Positions 1 through 6,948 of a stretch of DNA of 7,544 nt are shown piece after piece (the stretch's first letter is position 1; each line of letters starts with the position of its first letter). The stretch spans positions 1 to 7,544 of the forward strand of contig JABHDC010000259.1 in NCBI GenBank assembly GCA_018673255.1, read 5' to 3'. A model generated the notes under the pieces. It was given only the letters and a program-made list of their open reading frames with translations, had not been told where the DNA came from and did not search any database. Origin of the DNA: Gemmatimonadota bacterium (lineage in GTDB: Bacteria > Latescibacterota > UBA2968 > UBA8231). Both the position numbers and the translations under genes were made by a program.

Positions 1-67
1 CGTCGCGGCTCAGTCTGAGATACTGCTGCCAGTCTCGGAGGCGAGGCAGAGAGTCCTGCCGCGCCAT
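1..67 (-). CDS. Start of an unidentified gene coupled to iolD (partial)
   Basis: An ATG at 67-65 overlaps the iolD stop by one base (TGATG), and the frame stays open for 22 codons to the window edge, reading MARQDSLPRLRDWQQYLRLS and onward. The one-base overlap and same strand suggest translational coupling, so the product probably belongs to the same pathway as IolD. The visible residues are polar and rich in Arg, with no signal peptide or recognisable motif, and I cannot name the family. There is no clear Shine-Dalgarno just upstream, as expected if ribosomes re-initiate after iolD. The call rests on the overlap and open frame only; a chance open stretch of this length is possible. Confidence 0.5.
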   Translation of the reverse strand, partial: MARQDSLPRLRDWQQYLRLSRD

Positions 68-1950
68 CAGTAGTGGAAGCGCTGGTGGGCCTCGTCCCGC
101 CGGTCTGCGGCCTTCAGCTTTCGCGTCGCCTCGTCGCCGCTGGTCTCGGCGATACCGATGTCCCACCACACACCGGGATCGGGCGTGTCGGTGTGGGGCT
201 CGGCCTCGACGACGATGACGCAGGGCCGCCGCTTCTCGGCTCGGGCCTCCGTCAGGGCGCTGCGCAACTCGGTTGCCGAGGCCGCGCGCCAGGTAAGGGC
301 GCCCATGCTGGCGGCGTTAGCGGCGAAATCCAGTTCCAGATACTCGCCTGCAAGCCGCTTGCTCTGGCGATCGCGCGCGCGGAACTCGTTGCCGAAATCG
401 CGCCCCGCCCGGGCCATCTGCAACCCGTAGATCGACTGAAAGCCGTGATTCTCCACCACCACTACGGTGATCTTCGTCCCTTCCTGATAGGCCGTCACCA
501 GTTCGGTGGGGTTCATCATGTAGCCGCCGTCGCCCAGATAGGCGATCACCTCGCCCTTGCGACCCGCCAGACGCACGCCGATGGCCGCGGCGATCTCGTG
601 GGTCATACAGGAATAACCGAACTCGATCTGGTATTCCACTCCCGGCTTGGATACCGCCAGCTTGTGAGCCGCCATCAACTGCGTCCCTGCCGCCGCGATA
701 ATAGTGTCCCCCGCCTGAGCCTCTTCGCTAATAACCGTGGCGATGGTGCCCTGCCCCAAGGGCTTGCCACGCACCTGCCGCCCGGCTTTCTCGGCCTTGG
801 CCCGCCAGCTCTTCCGCTCGGCGGCGATCTCGCGCAGATACCCGGTCCGGGGCTTCACGCCCGCCGCCTTGGCGGCGCGCAGCAGGGACTTGAGGGCTTC
901 CCGGGCATCGGCGGTGATAGGCAGCGCGCCGTTCTTGAAGCCGTCGTGCCCGCAGACATTGATGCTGATGAACTGCACATCTGGATTCCGGAACAGGGAC
1001 TGGGATCCAGTAACGCAGTCGCTGAGCCGCGTCCCCACGGCCAGGATCAGATCGGCCTTTTCGGCGGCCCGCGCCGCACAGCCGGTGCCGGAGATCCCAA
1101 TGCCGCCCAGGTGGAGGTCCGCATCCGGTATCGAGCCCTTGCCGGCGTAGGTTTCGACCAGAGGCATGCCCAGGGCCTCGGCGAGGGCCGTCAGTTCCTT
1201 GGTGGCCTCGGAGTAGCGCACGCCACCGCCGGCAATCAGCAGCGGCCGGCGCGCCTTCTTGAGCATCTGCACCGCCGCGGCGATGCGACTGGTCTCCGCC
1301 GGACGCCGGTCCACGTGCCAGGTGCGTTCCTCAAATAACTGGACGGGGAAGTCGTAGGCTTCGGTCTGCACATCCTGGGGGAAGGCCAGGGTCACGGCTC
1401 CCGCATCGGCCGCATCGGTCAGCGCCCGCATAGCTTCGGGCAGGGCCGTCAGGAGCTGCTCCGGCCGCAATATCCGGTCGAAGAACCGGCTCACTGGGCG
1501 GAAGCAGTCGTTGACGCTCACGTCGGCGCTGATCGGGTGTTCGAGCTGCTGCAGTACCGGCCCCTGATAGCGAGTCGCATAGTAGTCGGAGGGCAACAAC
1601 AGCACTGGCAGGCGGTTCACCGTGGCTGTGGCCGCGCCGGTGATCATGTTGGTCGATCCAGGGCCGATCGAGGCCGTGCATGCCAGGGTCTGCAGGCGCT
1701 GTGTCGTCTTGGCAAAACCGCATGCCGCATGCACCATGCCCTGCTCGTTGCGGGGCTGGTAGTAGGGGAGTGAATCGCCGTATTCATTCAGGGCCTGCCC
1801 CAGACCGGCCACATTGCCGTGGCCGAAGATGCCGAACATGCCCGGGATCAGCCGCTGGCGTTTGCCGTCGCGTTCGCTGTACTGCACCTGCAGGTATTTG
1901 ACGACCGCCTGTGCCGCAGTCAGATGGACCGTCTTGCCTTTGCCCGCCAT
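67..1950 (-). CDS. iolD: 3D-(3,5/4)-trihydroxycyclohexane-1,2-dione hydrolase (IolD), ThDP-dependent
   Basis: IolD opens the ring of trihydroxycyclohexane-1,2-dione to 5-deoxyglucuronate in myo-inositol catabolism, in the cytoplasm and with thiamine diphosphate. The 627-residue protein has the usual IolD length and the three-domain layout of ThDP enzymes. The N-terminal pyrimidine-binding domain has IFGHGNVAGLGQAL (about 41-54) and the catalytic Glu in RNEQGMVHAA (E69). A central domain spans about 220-365. The C-terminal pyrophosphate-binding domain has the metal-binding motif GDGGYMMN (GDG at 473-475, Asn 480) and VVENHGFQSI. The start MAGKGKTVHLTAAQA matches the known IolD N-terminus. The ATG at 1950 has GAGGGAG 7 bases upstream, whereas an in-frame GTG at 1956 would leave almost no spacing. 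A small-gene remnant lies upstream and another gene overlaps its stop, so it sits in an operon, yet no other iol gene is visible here. Identification is strong; the exact substrate (myo-inositol or another cyclitol) is inferred from the family. Confidence 0.96.
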   Translation of the reverse strand: MAGKGKTVHLTAAQAVVKYLQVQYSERDGKRQRLIPGMFGIFGHGNVAGLGQALNEYGDSLPYYQPRNEQGMVHAACGFAKTTQRLQTLACTASIGPGSTNMITGAATATVNRLPVLLLPSDYYATRYQGPVLQQLEHPISADVSVNDCFRPVSRFFDRILRPEQLLTALPEAMRALTDAADAGAVTLAFPQDVQTEAYDFPVQLFEERTWHVDRRPAETSRIAAAVQMLKKARRPLLIAGGGVRYSEATKELTALAEALGMPLVETYAGKGSIPDADLHLGGIGISGTGCAARAAEKADLILAVGTRLSDCVTGSQSLFRNPDVQFISINVCGHDGFKNGALPITADAREALKSLLRAAKAAGVKPRTGYLREIAAERKSWRAKAEKAGRQVRGKPLGQGTIATVISEEAQAGDTIIAAAGTQLMAAHKLAVSKPGVEYQIEFGYSCMTHEIAAAIGVRLAGRKGEVIAYLGDGGYMMNPTELVTAYQEGTKITVVVVENHGFQSIYGLQMARAGRDFGNEFRARDRQSKRLAGEYLELDFAANAASMGALTWRAASATELRSALTEARAEKRRPCVIVVEAEPHTDTPDPGVWWDIGIAETSGDEATRKLKAADRRDEAHQRFHY

Positions 1951-1957
1951 ATCCACA

Positions 1958-1964
1958 CTCCCTC
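1958..1964 (-). promoter_or_regulatory. Ribosome-binding site of iolD
   Basis: The minus strand reads GAGGGAG, 7 bases before the ATG at 1950. This decides the start codon: the in-frame GTG at 1956 would be only one base away. The site lies inside the 21-base gap between the stop of the upstream remnant and iolD. Confidence 0.75.
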
Positions 1965-1971
1965 GGTTTGC

Positions 1972-2129
1972 CTACTTGATTCCGATGGCCTCGATCCCCT
2001 GCTGCCGCAACACATCCATCACGTGCTCGTAGGGCGCCTTGATGTGACCGTCGAAGACACCTTGCGCTCCCGCATCGTCCCTGGTGGAAAGAGCTCCGCG
2101 ATCTGTGCGGCCAACTCCTCCTCGGTCAC
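1972..2129 (-). pseudogene. Frameshifted remnant of a small unidentified gene upstream of iolD
   Basis: Two good-looking minus-strand stretches lie end to end in different frames. The first, from a GTG at 2129, reads TEEELAAQIAELFPPGTMRE and then RKV. The second reads VFDGHIKAPYEHVMDVLRQQ, then GIEAIGIK, and stops at TAG 1974-1972. Both have GC-rich third positions like the neighbouring genes. Removing one GT from the GTGT at about 2057-2060 (ACAC on the plus strand) joins them into one reading of about 51 residues, with RERKVFDGHIKAP at the junction. The true gene may have begun further upstream, because the first frame stays open beyond 2129, although that part shows no coding character. 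I do not recognise the family. The position, 21 bases before iolD on the same strand, marks it as a former or still partly read operon member. A two-base duplication is more likely genuine decay than a typical base-calling error, but it could be an assembly artefact. Confidence 0.5.
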
Positions 2130-2506
2130 AAGGAGTAGGACAGATAAGGGCCCATCCTGGTGGGTTTGAGAACCCTTGTCAAGCCTGAAGGGCTGGGGGA
2201 TGACGAGCCTTAGCCATAGCCATAGCCGTCGCTGGGATCCTGAACAGACACACCGACAACCGGAAAGCCGTGAGCGACACCGATCAGATGTGTATGATGA
2301 TACAGATTTCCCACATCTGAATCTGTATCATCATGCAGATTCAGATGTGGCCGCCACAGAGTGGTGGATGCAGTAGCCAACTTGTGATCAGAACCAGGCG
2401 CAAACTCTGGGTGACCTGTTCCCCTCGGTAGCGGCTCGTTCGTCCTCGGTGCCCTGCTGCCGATTGTCGTTCGGGCCAAACACCTCCCGGGGTCTCAGCC
2501 CTTCGA
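2130..2506. other. Gene-free stretch between the UROD-like gene and the iolD block
   Basis: I see no convincing gene on either strand; the short open frames here lack recognisable motifs and ribosome-binding sites. The stretch holds the overlapping inverted repeats at 2285-2350, a small hairpin GGGTT-TGAG-AACCC at 2162-2175, and a short tandem TAGCCA repeat at about 2210-2227. No T-tract follows any hairpin, so a classical terminator is not visible. Minus-strand transcription from the UROD-like gene would cross this region to reach iolD, or a promoter for the iolD block could lie here, but no clear -35/-10 pair was found. Confidence 0.6.
2285..2350. repeat. Overlapping inverted repeats able to form two mutually exclusive hairpins
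   Basis: Hairpin 1 pairs ATGATGATACAGATT (2294-2308) with AATCTGTATCATCAT (2320-2334), a perfect 15 bp stem around an 11-base loop; with one G-T wobble the stem extends to 18 bp (2291-2337). Hairpin 2 pairs CCACATCTGAATCTG (2311-2325) with CAGATTCAGATGTGG (2336-2350), also a perfect 15 bp, with a 10-base loop that can close by 3 more pairs. The two stems share 2320-2325 and interleave elsewhere, so they cannot form together in one strand. In addition, CAGATGTG at 2285-2292 repeats at 2342-2349 and complements 2312-2319, so all three blocks are related. The layout resembles an attenuator-type switch or a folded element end, but no T-tract or leader peptide supports attenuation. Function unknown. 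Confidence 0.85.
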
Positions 2507-3622
2507 TCAAACACTGCCATCGTACACACCATAATCCATCGCCGCAGCATGAACGGCCATCATGTTTTCCACGGGTGTGTAGCGCGCCACGGCGCAGCCG
2601 CTGCCTAGAATGAAGCGACCGCCGGGCTTACCAGCCGCCAGGCATCGCCTTGCTTCCTCGTAGACTTCGTCCACACTGCCGTTCAGCAGGTTCATGCAAC
2701 TAAGCCCGCCCATCAGCGTGGTCGTTGCCCCGATCCGTTCCTTGGTGTGCGCCACACTCATGCCGCTGGTGGGGTCGAGGCCGTCCATTGCATCCACGCC
2801 GGTGGCGGCGAAATCGTTCAGCAACGGGTTGTAGTTGCCACAGCAATGCTTGTAGCAGAACACACCGGCGTCGTGAAATTCCCGTGCAACCTCGGTGTAG
2901 GCGGGGACACAGAATCGTGCGTAGATCTCCGGTGAGATGACGCTGGCGGAGGCGTAGGAGTCACCGATATACAGGCAATCGACCCCGGCCTTGATGAAAG
3001 CCCGGCCCCTCTCGATCGAGAGAGCCACGGCTTTGTCGATAAGGGCGCAGGCCAGTGCGGGATCATCGAGGAAGAGCAGGAGGGCAGCCTCGGGGTTGCC
3101 GAGCTGCTGAACCATGAAGTTGATCGTCTGCGATGAGCACATGCCGATTACGAAGAGGCCGTCCGCGTGGGCAGCCTTTACGCCGGCCAGGACATCCTTC
3201 AGATATCCCCCTTCGAGGTAATCACCGGCATCCGGCACTTGAATCCTATCCACATCCGACCGATTGCGCACGGGATCACTTGGCACGAAGGGGATCAAGT
3301 TGCCGCCGCCTGCGATATCAAAATAGCCGTCAGGTGTTCCGTCCCGGCGCGATACCTGGACAAGCTGTCCATCCCGTTCCTCGACCACCTTGTCGTCATA
3401 CCACCCGGCCCCGGGACCCATGGCGAAGCGCACGGCATCTGTTCCATAGCGCCGTGCCGCGCCGAGCATGACCTCCGGACCCAGGGATGGATCGATGAGG
3501 GCCTCCTCGAAGCGTCTTCCGCAGGCGACGCAGGCATGGTCTAGCGCGATCGTCGGAACAAAGGGTACTCGATCCGGCAACTGGCCACTGAGGACCGCGC
3601 GCATTCTCTGTCGGGATGTCAT
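2507..3622 (-). CDS. UROD-superfamily (MtaA/CmuA-like) methyltransferase-like protein
   Basis: The 371-residue cytoplasmic protein belongs to the uroporphyrinogen decarboxylase superfamily. It begins MTSRQRMRAVLSGQLPDRVP, the typical opening of the non-haem branch, and lacks the RQAGRY motif expected near the start of true HemE. The C-terminal half carries KHCCGN (His259, Cys261) and GSGC (Cys343), matching the His-x-Cys ... Cys zinc site that activates the acceptor thiol in MtaA/CmuA-type methylcobamide:thiol methyltransferases. GVDAMDGLDPTSGM (about 275-288) is also typical of this branch. A methyl transfer role linked to a corrinoid protein is therefore likely by family, but the substrate is unknown and no corrinoid protein is visible nearby. 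The ATG at 3622 fits the family start; an in-frame GTG at 3646 would add 8 residues, and neither has a strong Shine-Dalgarno. The CBS gene lies about 100 bases upstream on the same strand. Confidence 0.85.
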   Translation of the reverse strand: MTSRQRMRAVLSGQLPDRVPFVPTIALDHACVACGRRFEEALIDPSLGPEVMLGAARRYGTDAVRFAMGPGAGWYDDKVVEERDGQLVQVSRRDGTPDGYFDIAGGGNLIPFVPSDPVRNRSDVDRIQVPDAGDYLEGGYLKDVLAGVKAAHADGLFVIGMCSSQTINFMVQQLGNPEAALLLFLDDPALACALIDKAVALSIERGRAFIKAGVDCLYIGDSYASASVISPEIYARFCVPAYTEVAREFHDAGVFCYKHCCGNYNPLLNDFAATGVDAMDGLDPTSGMSVAHTKERIGATTTLMGGLSCMNLLNGSVDEVYEEARRCLAAGKPGGRFILGSGCAVARYTPVENMMAVHAAAMDYGVYDGSV

Positions 3623-3720
3623 GGCCGGCAATGACTCAGGCTGCACGCGATGCAGAGGATGGCGACGTCGGCGAGGTCATCCTGAACTCCTGTCGCGATT
3701 CACAAGTTATGCCGATCGGG

Positions 3721-4149
3721 TCAGGGATTGGACGTGCGATTGGCCGCCAGGTACTCACGATTGGCCTGAATGGCGCGCAAGATATCGAACCGGGTGATGG
3801 CCCCGACGATACGACCCTCCTCAACGACCGGGAAGCGACGAAACGCCACCTTCAGGAACAGTCCTGCAGCGAAGTAGACGTCCATCGAAGGTGGGATGGT
3901 CCTGACCTCACGCGTCATGAGGTCGGAGACGCATACCTGCACGCTTTCCGGCTCCGCTGAGCGGGCGACAAGATTCAGACAGTTCTTCTCGGTGAAGATG
4001 CCCAGCAGGGCGCCCGCCTCGTCGACCACGGGGGCGCCAGTGACGCGGTTCTTCAGGAGGAAATCGACGGCGTCGAGCGCGAGGGTCGACGGCAAGAGAG
4101 TGGGTACCTTGGTGTCCATGAACTCGCGTACGGTAGGAAGAGACTGCAT
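3721..4149 (-). CDS. Tandem CBS-domain protein
   Basis: This is a 142-residue soluble protein made almost entirely of two CBS domains, at about 9-63 and 75-128. Conserved turns are visible: GAPVVDEAGALLGIFTEKN (38-56) in the first domain, and FPVVEEGRIVGAITRFDIL (106-124) with the GxxTxxD-type nucleotide contact (116-122) in the second. CBS pairs bind adenine nucleotides and sense energy state, or regulate a partner. With no attached effector domain, this one is probably a stand-alone regulator or binding module whose partner is unknown. The ATG at 4149 has a strong AGGAGAG five bases upstream; an upstream in-frame start at 4224 would add 25 residues unlike CBS sequence. It precedes the UROD-like gene by about 100 bases on the same strand, so the two may be cotranscribed, but a functional link is not shown. 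Confidence 0.92.
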   Translation of the reverse strand: MQSLPTVREFMDTKVPTLLPSTLALDAVDFLLKNRVTGAPVVDEAGALLGIFTEKNCLNLVARSAEPESVQVCVSDLMTREVRTIPPSMDVYFAAGLFLKVAFRRFPVVEEGRIVGAITRFDILRAIQANREYLAANRTSNP

Positions 4150-4154
4150 GAGAA

Positions 4155-4161
4155 CTCTCCT
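4155..4161 (-). promoter_or_regulatory. Ribosome-binding site of the CBS-domain gene
   Basis: The minus strand reads AGGAGAG, five bases before the ATG at 4149. It is the strongest Shine-Dalgarno in the window and rules out the longer reading that starts at 4224. Confidence 0.8.
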
Positions 4162-4550
4162 GAGCACGAGGGCTGGCAAGGGTGACGGCAGAACGTTACG
4201 ACTCGAGCCTGGCCGAGCCAACACGCCAAGGATCCTACGTAGCCTGAAAGCGGCCCAGGGCGTCTTCGTTGGTCAACTTGAGATCATCATGATGTTACTC
4301 AGGCATCCAGGCGTCTGGTCACAAACGTGCAAGATGAGCCAGCCGGACAGGATTGACGTGACCTGCGTTCGGCCTATGCAAACGAAGGCAGATGCTGAGA
4401 GCTTCTGATGAGGTGGGAACGATCATGAGACGCATGTTTGCTACGGGTCCTGCGATTGGCTGCCAGATCAATGGTGTCGCAATGGGCTCAAGCAGAACGA
4501 TCCCCGCAGGCGTTCACAGCGTCTTTCGTCTATAGGTGGTGAACACGCAG
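4162..4550. other. Gene-free stretch between the beta-helix and CBS-domain genes
   Basis: I see no convincing gene here. A 10-base perfect palindrome, CATCATGATG, sits at 4285-4294, upstream of the CBS gene and could be an operator, but it is too short to assign. A 36-codon plus-strand open frame (4425-4535, starting MRRMFATGPAIGCQ) has a purine-rich AGGTGGGA 6 bases before its ATG and ends 15 bases before the beta-helix stop; it matches nothing I know and is not called as a gene. No T-tract terminator after the beta-helix gene is evident. Confidence 0.55.
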
Positions 4551-6374
4551 CTACTCTTCGGCGCCAGGGTCGAGCCATCGATGGCGATGCTCCGGCTGCC
4601 GCGGACCATAGTGTGGTTCGCGGCCCCCGACCTCGTGGGCACCCAGATCGGGGGCCTGGCCGATGAACTGATCGGCCAGGTTGGGTACTACATCACCAGC
4701 GTCCACCGCCTCACCTTCGGGGTGCAGATAGAGGACGGGTCGAGGCAGCCGGGCCGGGTGCGTTGGCGGCCGGTAGTCGGCGAACACCCGCTCCCGGTCT
4801 ACGTGGCGGCCATGGGTCTCGATGCCCACGGCGGCGGATAACGCCTCGACGCGTTCGTAGCTCTCGTCGAACCAGTGGAACAGACCGGGCGCGCCTTCTG
4901 AGTCGCGCAGATCGTAGCCACTGTAATCCCAATCAGTACGCCCATCCGGTGCCGTCAGATCGGGGGTATAGTAGTTCTCCTGCAGGCCGCGGCCGACGTA
5001 CTTGAGCCGCGCCCGCCACGGGTCGCGTGCCTCGAGGCCGTCACGGATGAACAGATTGTTGCGGACGAAGCCGTGCAGCAGGTGGTGCATGATATCGCGG
5101 CCGAAAGTGGAGGCCACCAGCGTGTTGTTGACGAACACCAGCCGGTCCGCGGTGCGGAACTTGAACAGCGCCCCCCGGGCAGTGGTCACCTGGTTGCGAA
5201 TGAAGTACCACGGTCCACAATACATGCCCTGGAAGCTGAAGGCGTGATACTGGACATTGGCGATCCGATTGCCCCATATGCGCAGGTTGGCGTAGCCGTA
5301 GTCGGGCTCGATGCCGTCGTCGGAGGTGTCGAAGATGTCGTTGCCGAAGATGTCGACGTTACGCTGCGCATACGAGATGCCATCGGCGACGTGGGAGATC
5401 GAGTTGTAGGCGATGGTATGATGTGAGGAGTGATGCAGTTCGATGCCTTCACCCGAGAACGCGGCGCTGCCTTCCTGCTCGATGTCCTTGCGGCCGATGA
5501 TCGTATTGTCGCTGATCACCCAGGCGCTGTTGTCGGGGTGCAGCCAGATCGAGTAGGGATAGTCCCGGAAATGGTTGCCACGCACCACCACCCGTGTCGC
5601 CTCACCAAGCCCCCTGAGGCCGCCTCGGGTGATGCTGTCCGGCCAGGCCTGGCTCTTGTCGAACAGGAGCCCCTCGATCCAGACATGGCTGGCGCTGACC
5701 TCGATGCGTTCGAACTCAGCCTCGCCTTCGGGCCCGCCATATCCAACGGCCCGGGACGCCGCCGGTCCGAGCCAGGCGATGGGAGCTGTTGGCTCACCGG
5801 ATCGTTGGATATTCACCTGACCGTAGCGACCGGGCAGCAGACAGTGGACCCTCCCGGGCAGCGCCTGCGCCAGCGCCACCGGCAATGAAACGGGCCGTTC
5901 CAGGCTGCCGTCGCCGGACGTCGTATCAGCGTGTACGTAGACTACGGACGCCACCGGCAGGACGGGTTCCGGGCGCGTGCTCAACTCGATCACACGACGA
6001 TCTTGACCGCCGTCCGGGTCTGCCAGGGTCAACTCGACGTCGTAGGAAGTTCCGGGATCGAGGAAGAACAGGCTGCCGGCCAGCATGTTGTAGGCGCGGT
6101 CGGCGACCGTGTTGGCATAGTAGCCGTCGTAGTCGACACGTATCAGATCGAGGGCCTGCTGCCACGCCATCGTGCCACTCCTGCGGTAACGGACGGCACA
6201 AGTCGCGTCGTGATTCGCGTCACCACGCACATCCCATTCCAGACCCAAACTGTGCAGGGTCGCATACGAACGCAGTGTGTCGGGCCACACGAGGTTACCG
6301 CCAGCTTCCCCGGGTAGGGCGCTGGATATCAGCATCAGCAACGCGGCTACACATAGCCTGTTCATCTTCGCCAT
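4551..6374 (-). CDS. Secreted right-handed parallel beta-helix protein with N-terminal FN3-like domain
   Basis: The predicted 607-residue protein begins MAKMNRLCVAALLMLISSAL followed by PGEA, a typical Sec signal peptide with cleavage near residue 24. Residues about 40-135 resemble a fibronectin-III-like fold (HSLGLEWDVRGD ... LDPGTSYDVELTLAD). Residues about 220-445 form a parallel beta-helix, with turns recurring every 20-25 residues: GNHF (266), DNTI (289), YNSI (323), GNDI (344), GNRI (368), RNQV (393), NNTL (416), NNLF (439). The C-terminus has AVDAGDVVPNLADQFIGQAP and then DLGAHE, a common ending of secreted beta-helix proteins. Such proteins often bind or cleave polysaccharides, but I cannot point to a catalytic set, so enzyme activity is unproven. 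ATG 6374 has GGAG nine bases upstream and starts the signal peptide; the longer open frame to 6626 adds 84 residues without coding character. It is transcribed towards the CBS gene and diverges from the ASCH gene. Confidence 0.85.
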   Translation of the reverse strand: MAKMNRLCVAALLMLISSALPGEAGGNLVWPDTLRSYATLHSLGLEWDVRGDANHDATCAVRYRRSGTMAWQQALDLIRVDYDGYYANTVADRAYNMLAGSLFFLDPGTSYDVELTLADPDGGQDRRVIELSTRPEPVLPVASVVYVHADTTSGDGSLERPVSLPVALAQALPGRVHCLLPGRYGQVNIQRSGEPTAPIAWLGPAASRAVGYGGPEGEAEFERIEVSASHVWIEGLLFDKSQAWPDSITRGGLRGLGEATRVVVRGNHFRDYPYSIWLHPDNSAWVISDNTIIGRKDIEQEGSAAFSGEGIELHHSSHHTIAYNSISHVADGISYAQRNVDIFGNDIFDTSDDGIEPDYGYANLRIWGNRIANVQYHAFSFQGMYCGPWYFIRNQVTTARGALFKFRTADRLVFVNNTLVASTFGRDIMHHLLHGFVRNNLFIRDGLEARDPWRARLKYVGRGLQENYYTPDLTAPDGRTDWDYSGYDLRDSEGAPGLFHWFDESYERVEALSAAVGIETHGRHVDRERVFADYRPPTHPARLPRPVLYLHPEGEAVDAGDVVPNLADQFIGQAPDLGAHEVGGREPHYGPRQPEHRHRWLDPGAEE

Positions 6375-6592
6375 TCCAGTCTGCTCCGAGCTACGTTTGC
6401 ATCTCAAGCCCAGAGACGGGCGCGTCGGTGCTGGTGTCAAGTGGGACTGCAGCGGTTGGGGCTCAGATTCTGAAAACAGACTGGGAGCCAACCCGAAGGT
6501 GGTTAGATTCACCTCGCACCGTGGCAACCAATTCATCCCCTTCGCCGACAGGCCGCCACGTACTACCTGACAATCCTGGAGATGATGTGCAT

Positions 6593-6934
6593 ATGGAGTA
6601 TCCTGAGAAAACTTGTGATGTCTCACGTCTGGTAACGCATAAGAGCATGGTGCAGGCTGCGCTCTGCGGCGAGAAAACCCAGCAACGCCGAAATGGCGTT
6701 TACGCGTACCCGGGTGAAATTTTCGATCTCGAAGGGACCAAGTTCGAACTGGTCGATCTGCGCCAGCAGCGGCTGGGCGATATGACGGAGCAGGACGCGG
6801 CGGCAGAAGGCTATTCCTCGCTCGAAGCTTACAAGGACGTCATCCTGCGTATGCACAAGGGCATGCAGTGGGACGACGGCGCTTCCGTCTGGCTCCACAT
6901 CTTTCGGCGGATCACGCGCAGAGCCTCGGCATGA
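6593..6934 (+). CDS. Small ASCH-domain protein
   Basis: This 113-residue cytoplasmic protein consists essentially of one ASCH domain, a PUA-like beta-barrel associated with RNA binding; one characterised member, E. coli YqfB, hydrolyses N4-acetylcytidine. The diagnostic GxKxxxxR segment appears as CGEKTQQRR (25-33). YAYPGEIFDLEG (38-49) fits the core barrel strand, LGDMTEQDAAAEGYSSLEAY (61-80) the usual helical insert, and VWLHIFRR (99-106) the closing strand. Its biochemical role is unknown. The ATG at 6593 is preceded by GGAG at 6578-6581; the frame is open far upstream, but that part runs over the oppositely oriented beta-helix gene and is its shadow. It diverges from the beta-helix gene across about 220 bases with no recognisable promoter pair, and converges on the thiamine-binding gene with only 14 bases between stops. 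A small inverted repeat, TGACGG-A-CCGTCA (6932-6944), includes its stop codon but has no T-tract. Confidence 0.88.
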   Translation: MEYPEKTCDVSRLVTHKSMVQAALCGEKTQQRRNGVYAYPGEIFDLEGTKFELVDLRQQRLGDMTEQDAAAEGYSSLEAYKDVILRMHKGMQWDDGASVWLHIFRRITRRASA

Positions 6935-6948
6935 CGGACCGTCAGAAA

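Noticed and set aside
73..1338. 421-codon plus-strand open frame opposite iolD
   Set aside because: It is the antisense shadow of a confidently identified IolD; it has no recognisable domain and is low-complexity (Gly, Ala, Arg rich), as GC-rich antisense frames usually are.
2162..2175. GGGTT-TGAG-AACCC hairpin as a terminator
   Set aside because: The stem is only 5 bp and no T-tract follows on either strand.
2210..2479. 89-codon minus-strand and 66-codon plus-strand open frames over the inverted repeats
   Set aside because: They share repeat-derived residues (DDTDSDV-like in both strands), which is explained by the palindromes; there are no ribosome-binding sites or known motifs.
2507..3622. 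Haem biosynthesis hemE
   Set aside because: The N-terminal RQAGRY motif of true HemE is absent, and the His-x-Cys ... Cys zinc site points to the MtaA/CmuA-like branch.
6435..6440. TTGACA-like -35 element (minus strand) upstream of the beta-helix gene
   Set aside because: No -10-like hexamer occurs at 16-18 bases spacing.
5789..6592. Plus-strand extension upstream of the ASCH ATG
   Set aside because: It overlaps the signal peptide and N-terminal domain of the beta-helix gene on the other strand and is Arg/Ser/Pro-rich shadow sequence; the ASCH family start fits ATG 6593.
6375..6626. 84-residue N-terminal extension of the beta-helix protein
   Set aside because: It would place the signal peptide internally, and the residues lack coding character; ATG 6374 has a suitable Shine-Dalgarno.
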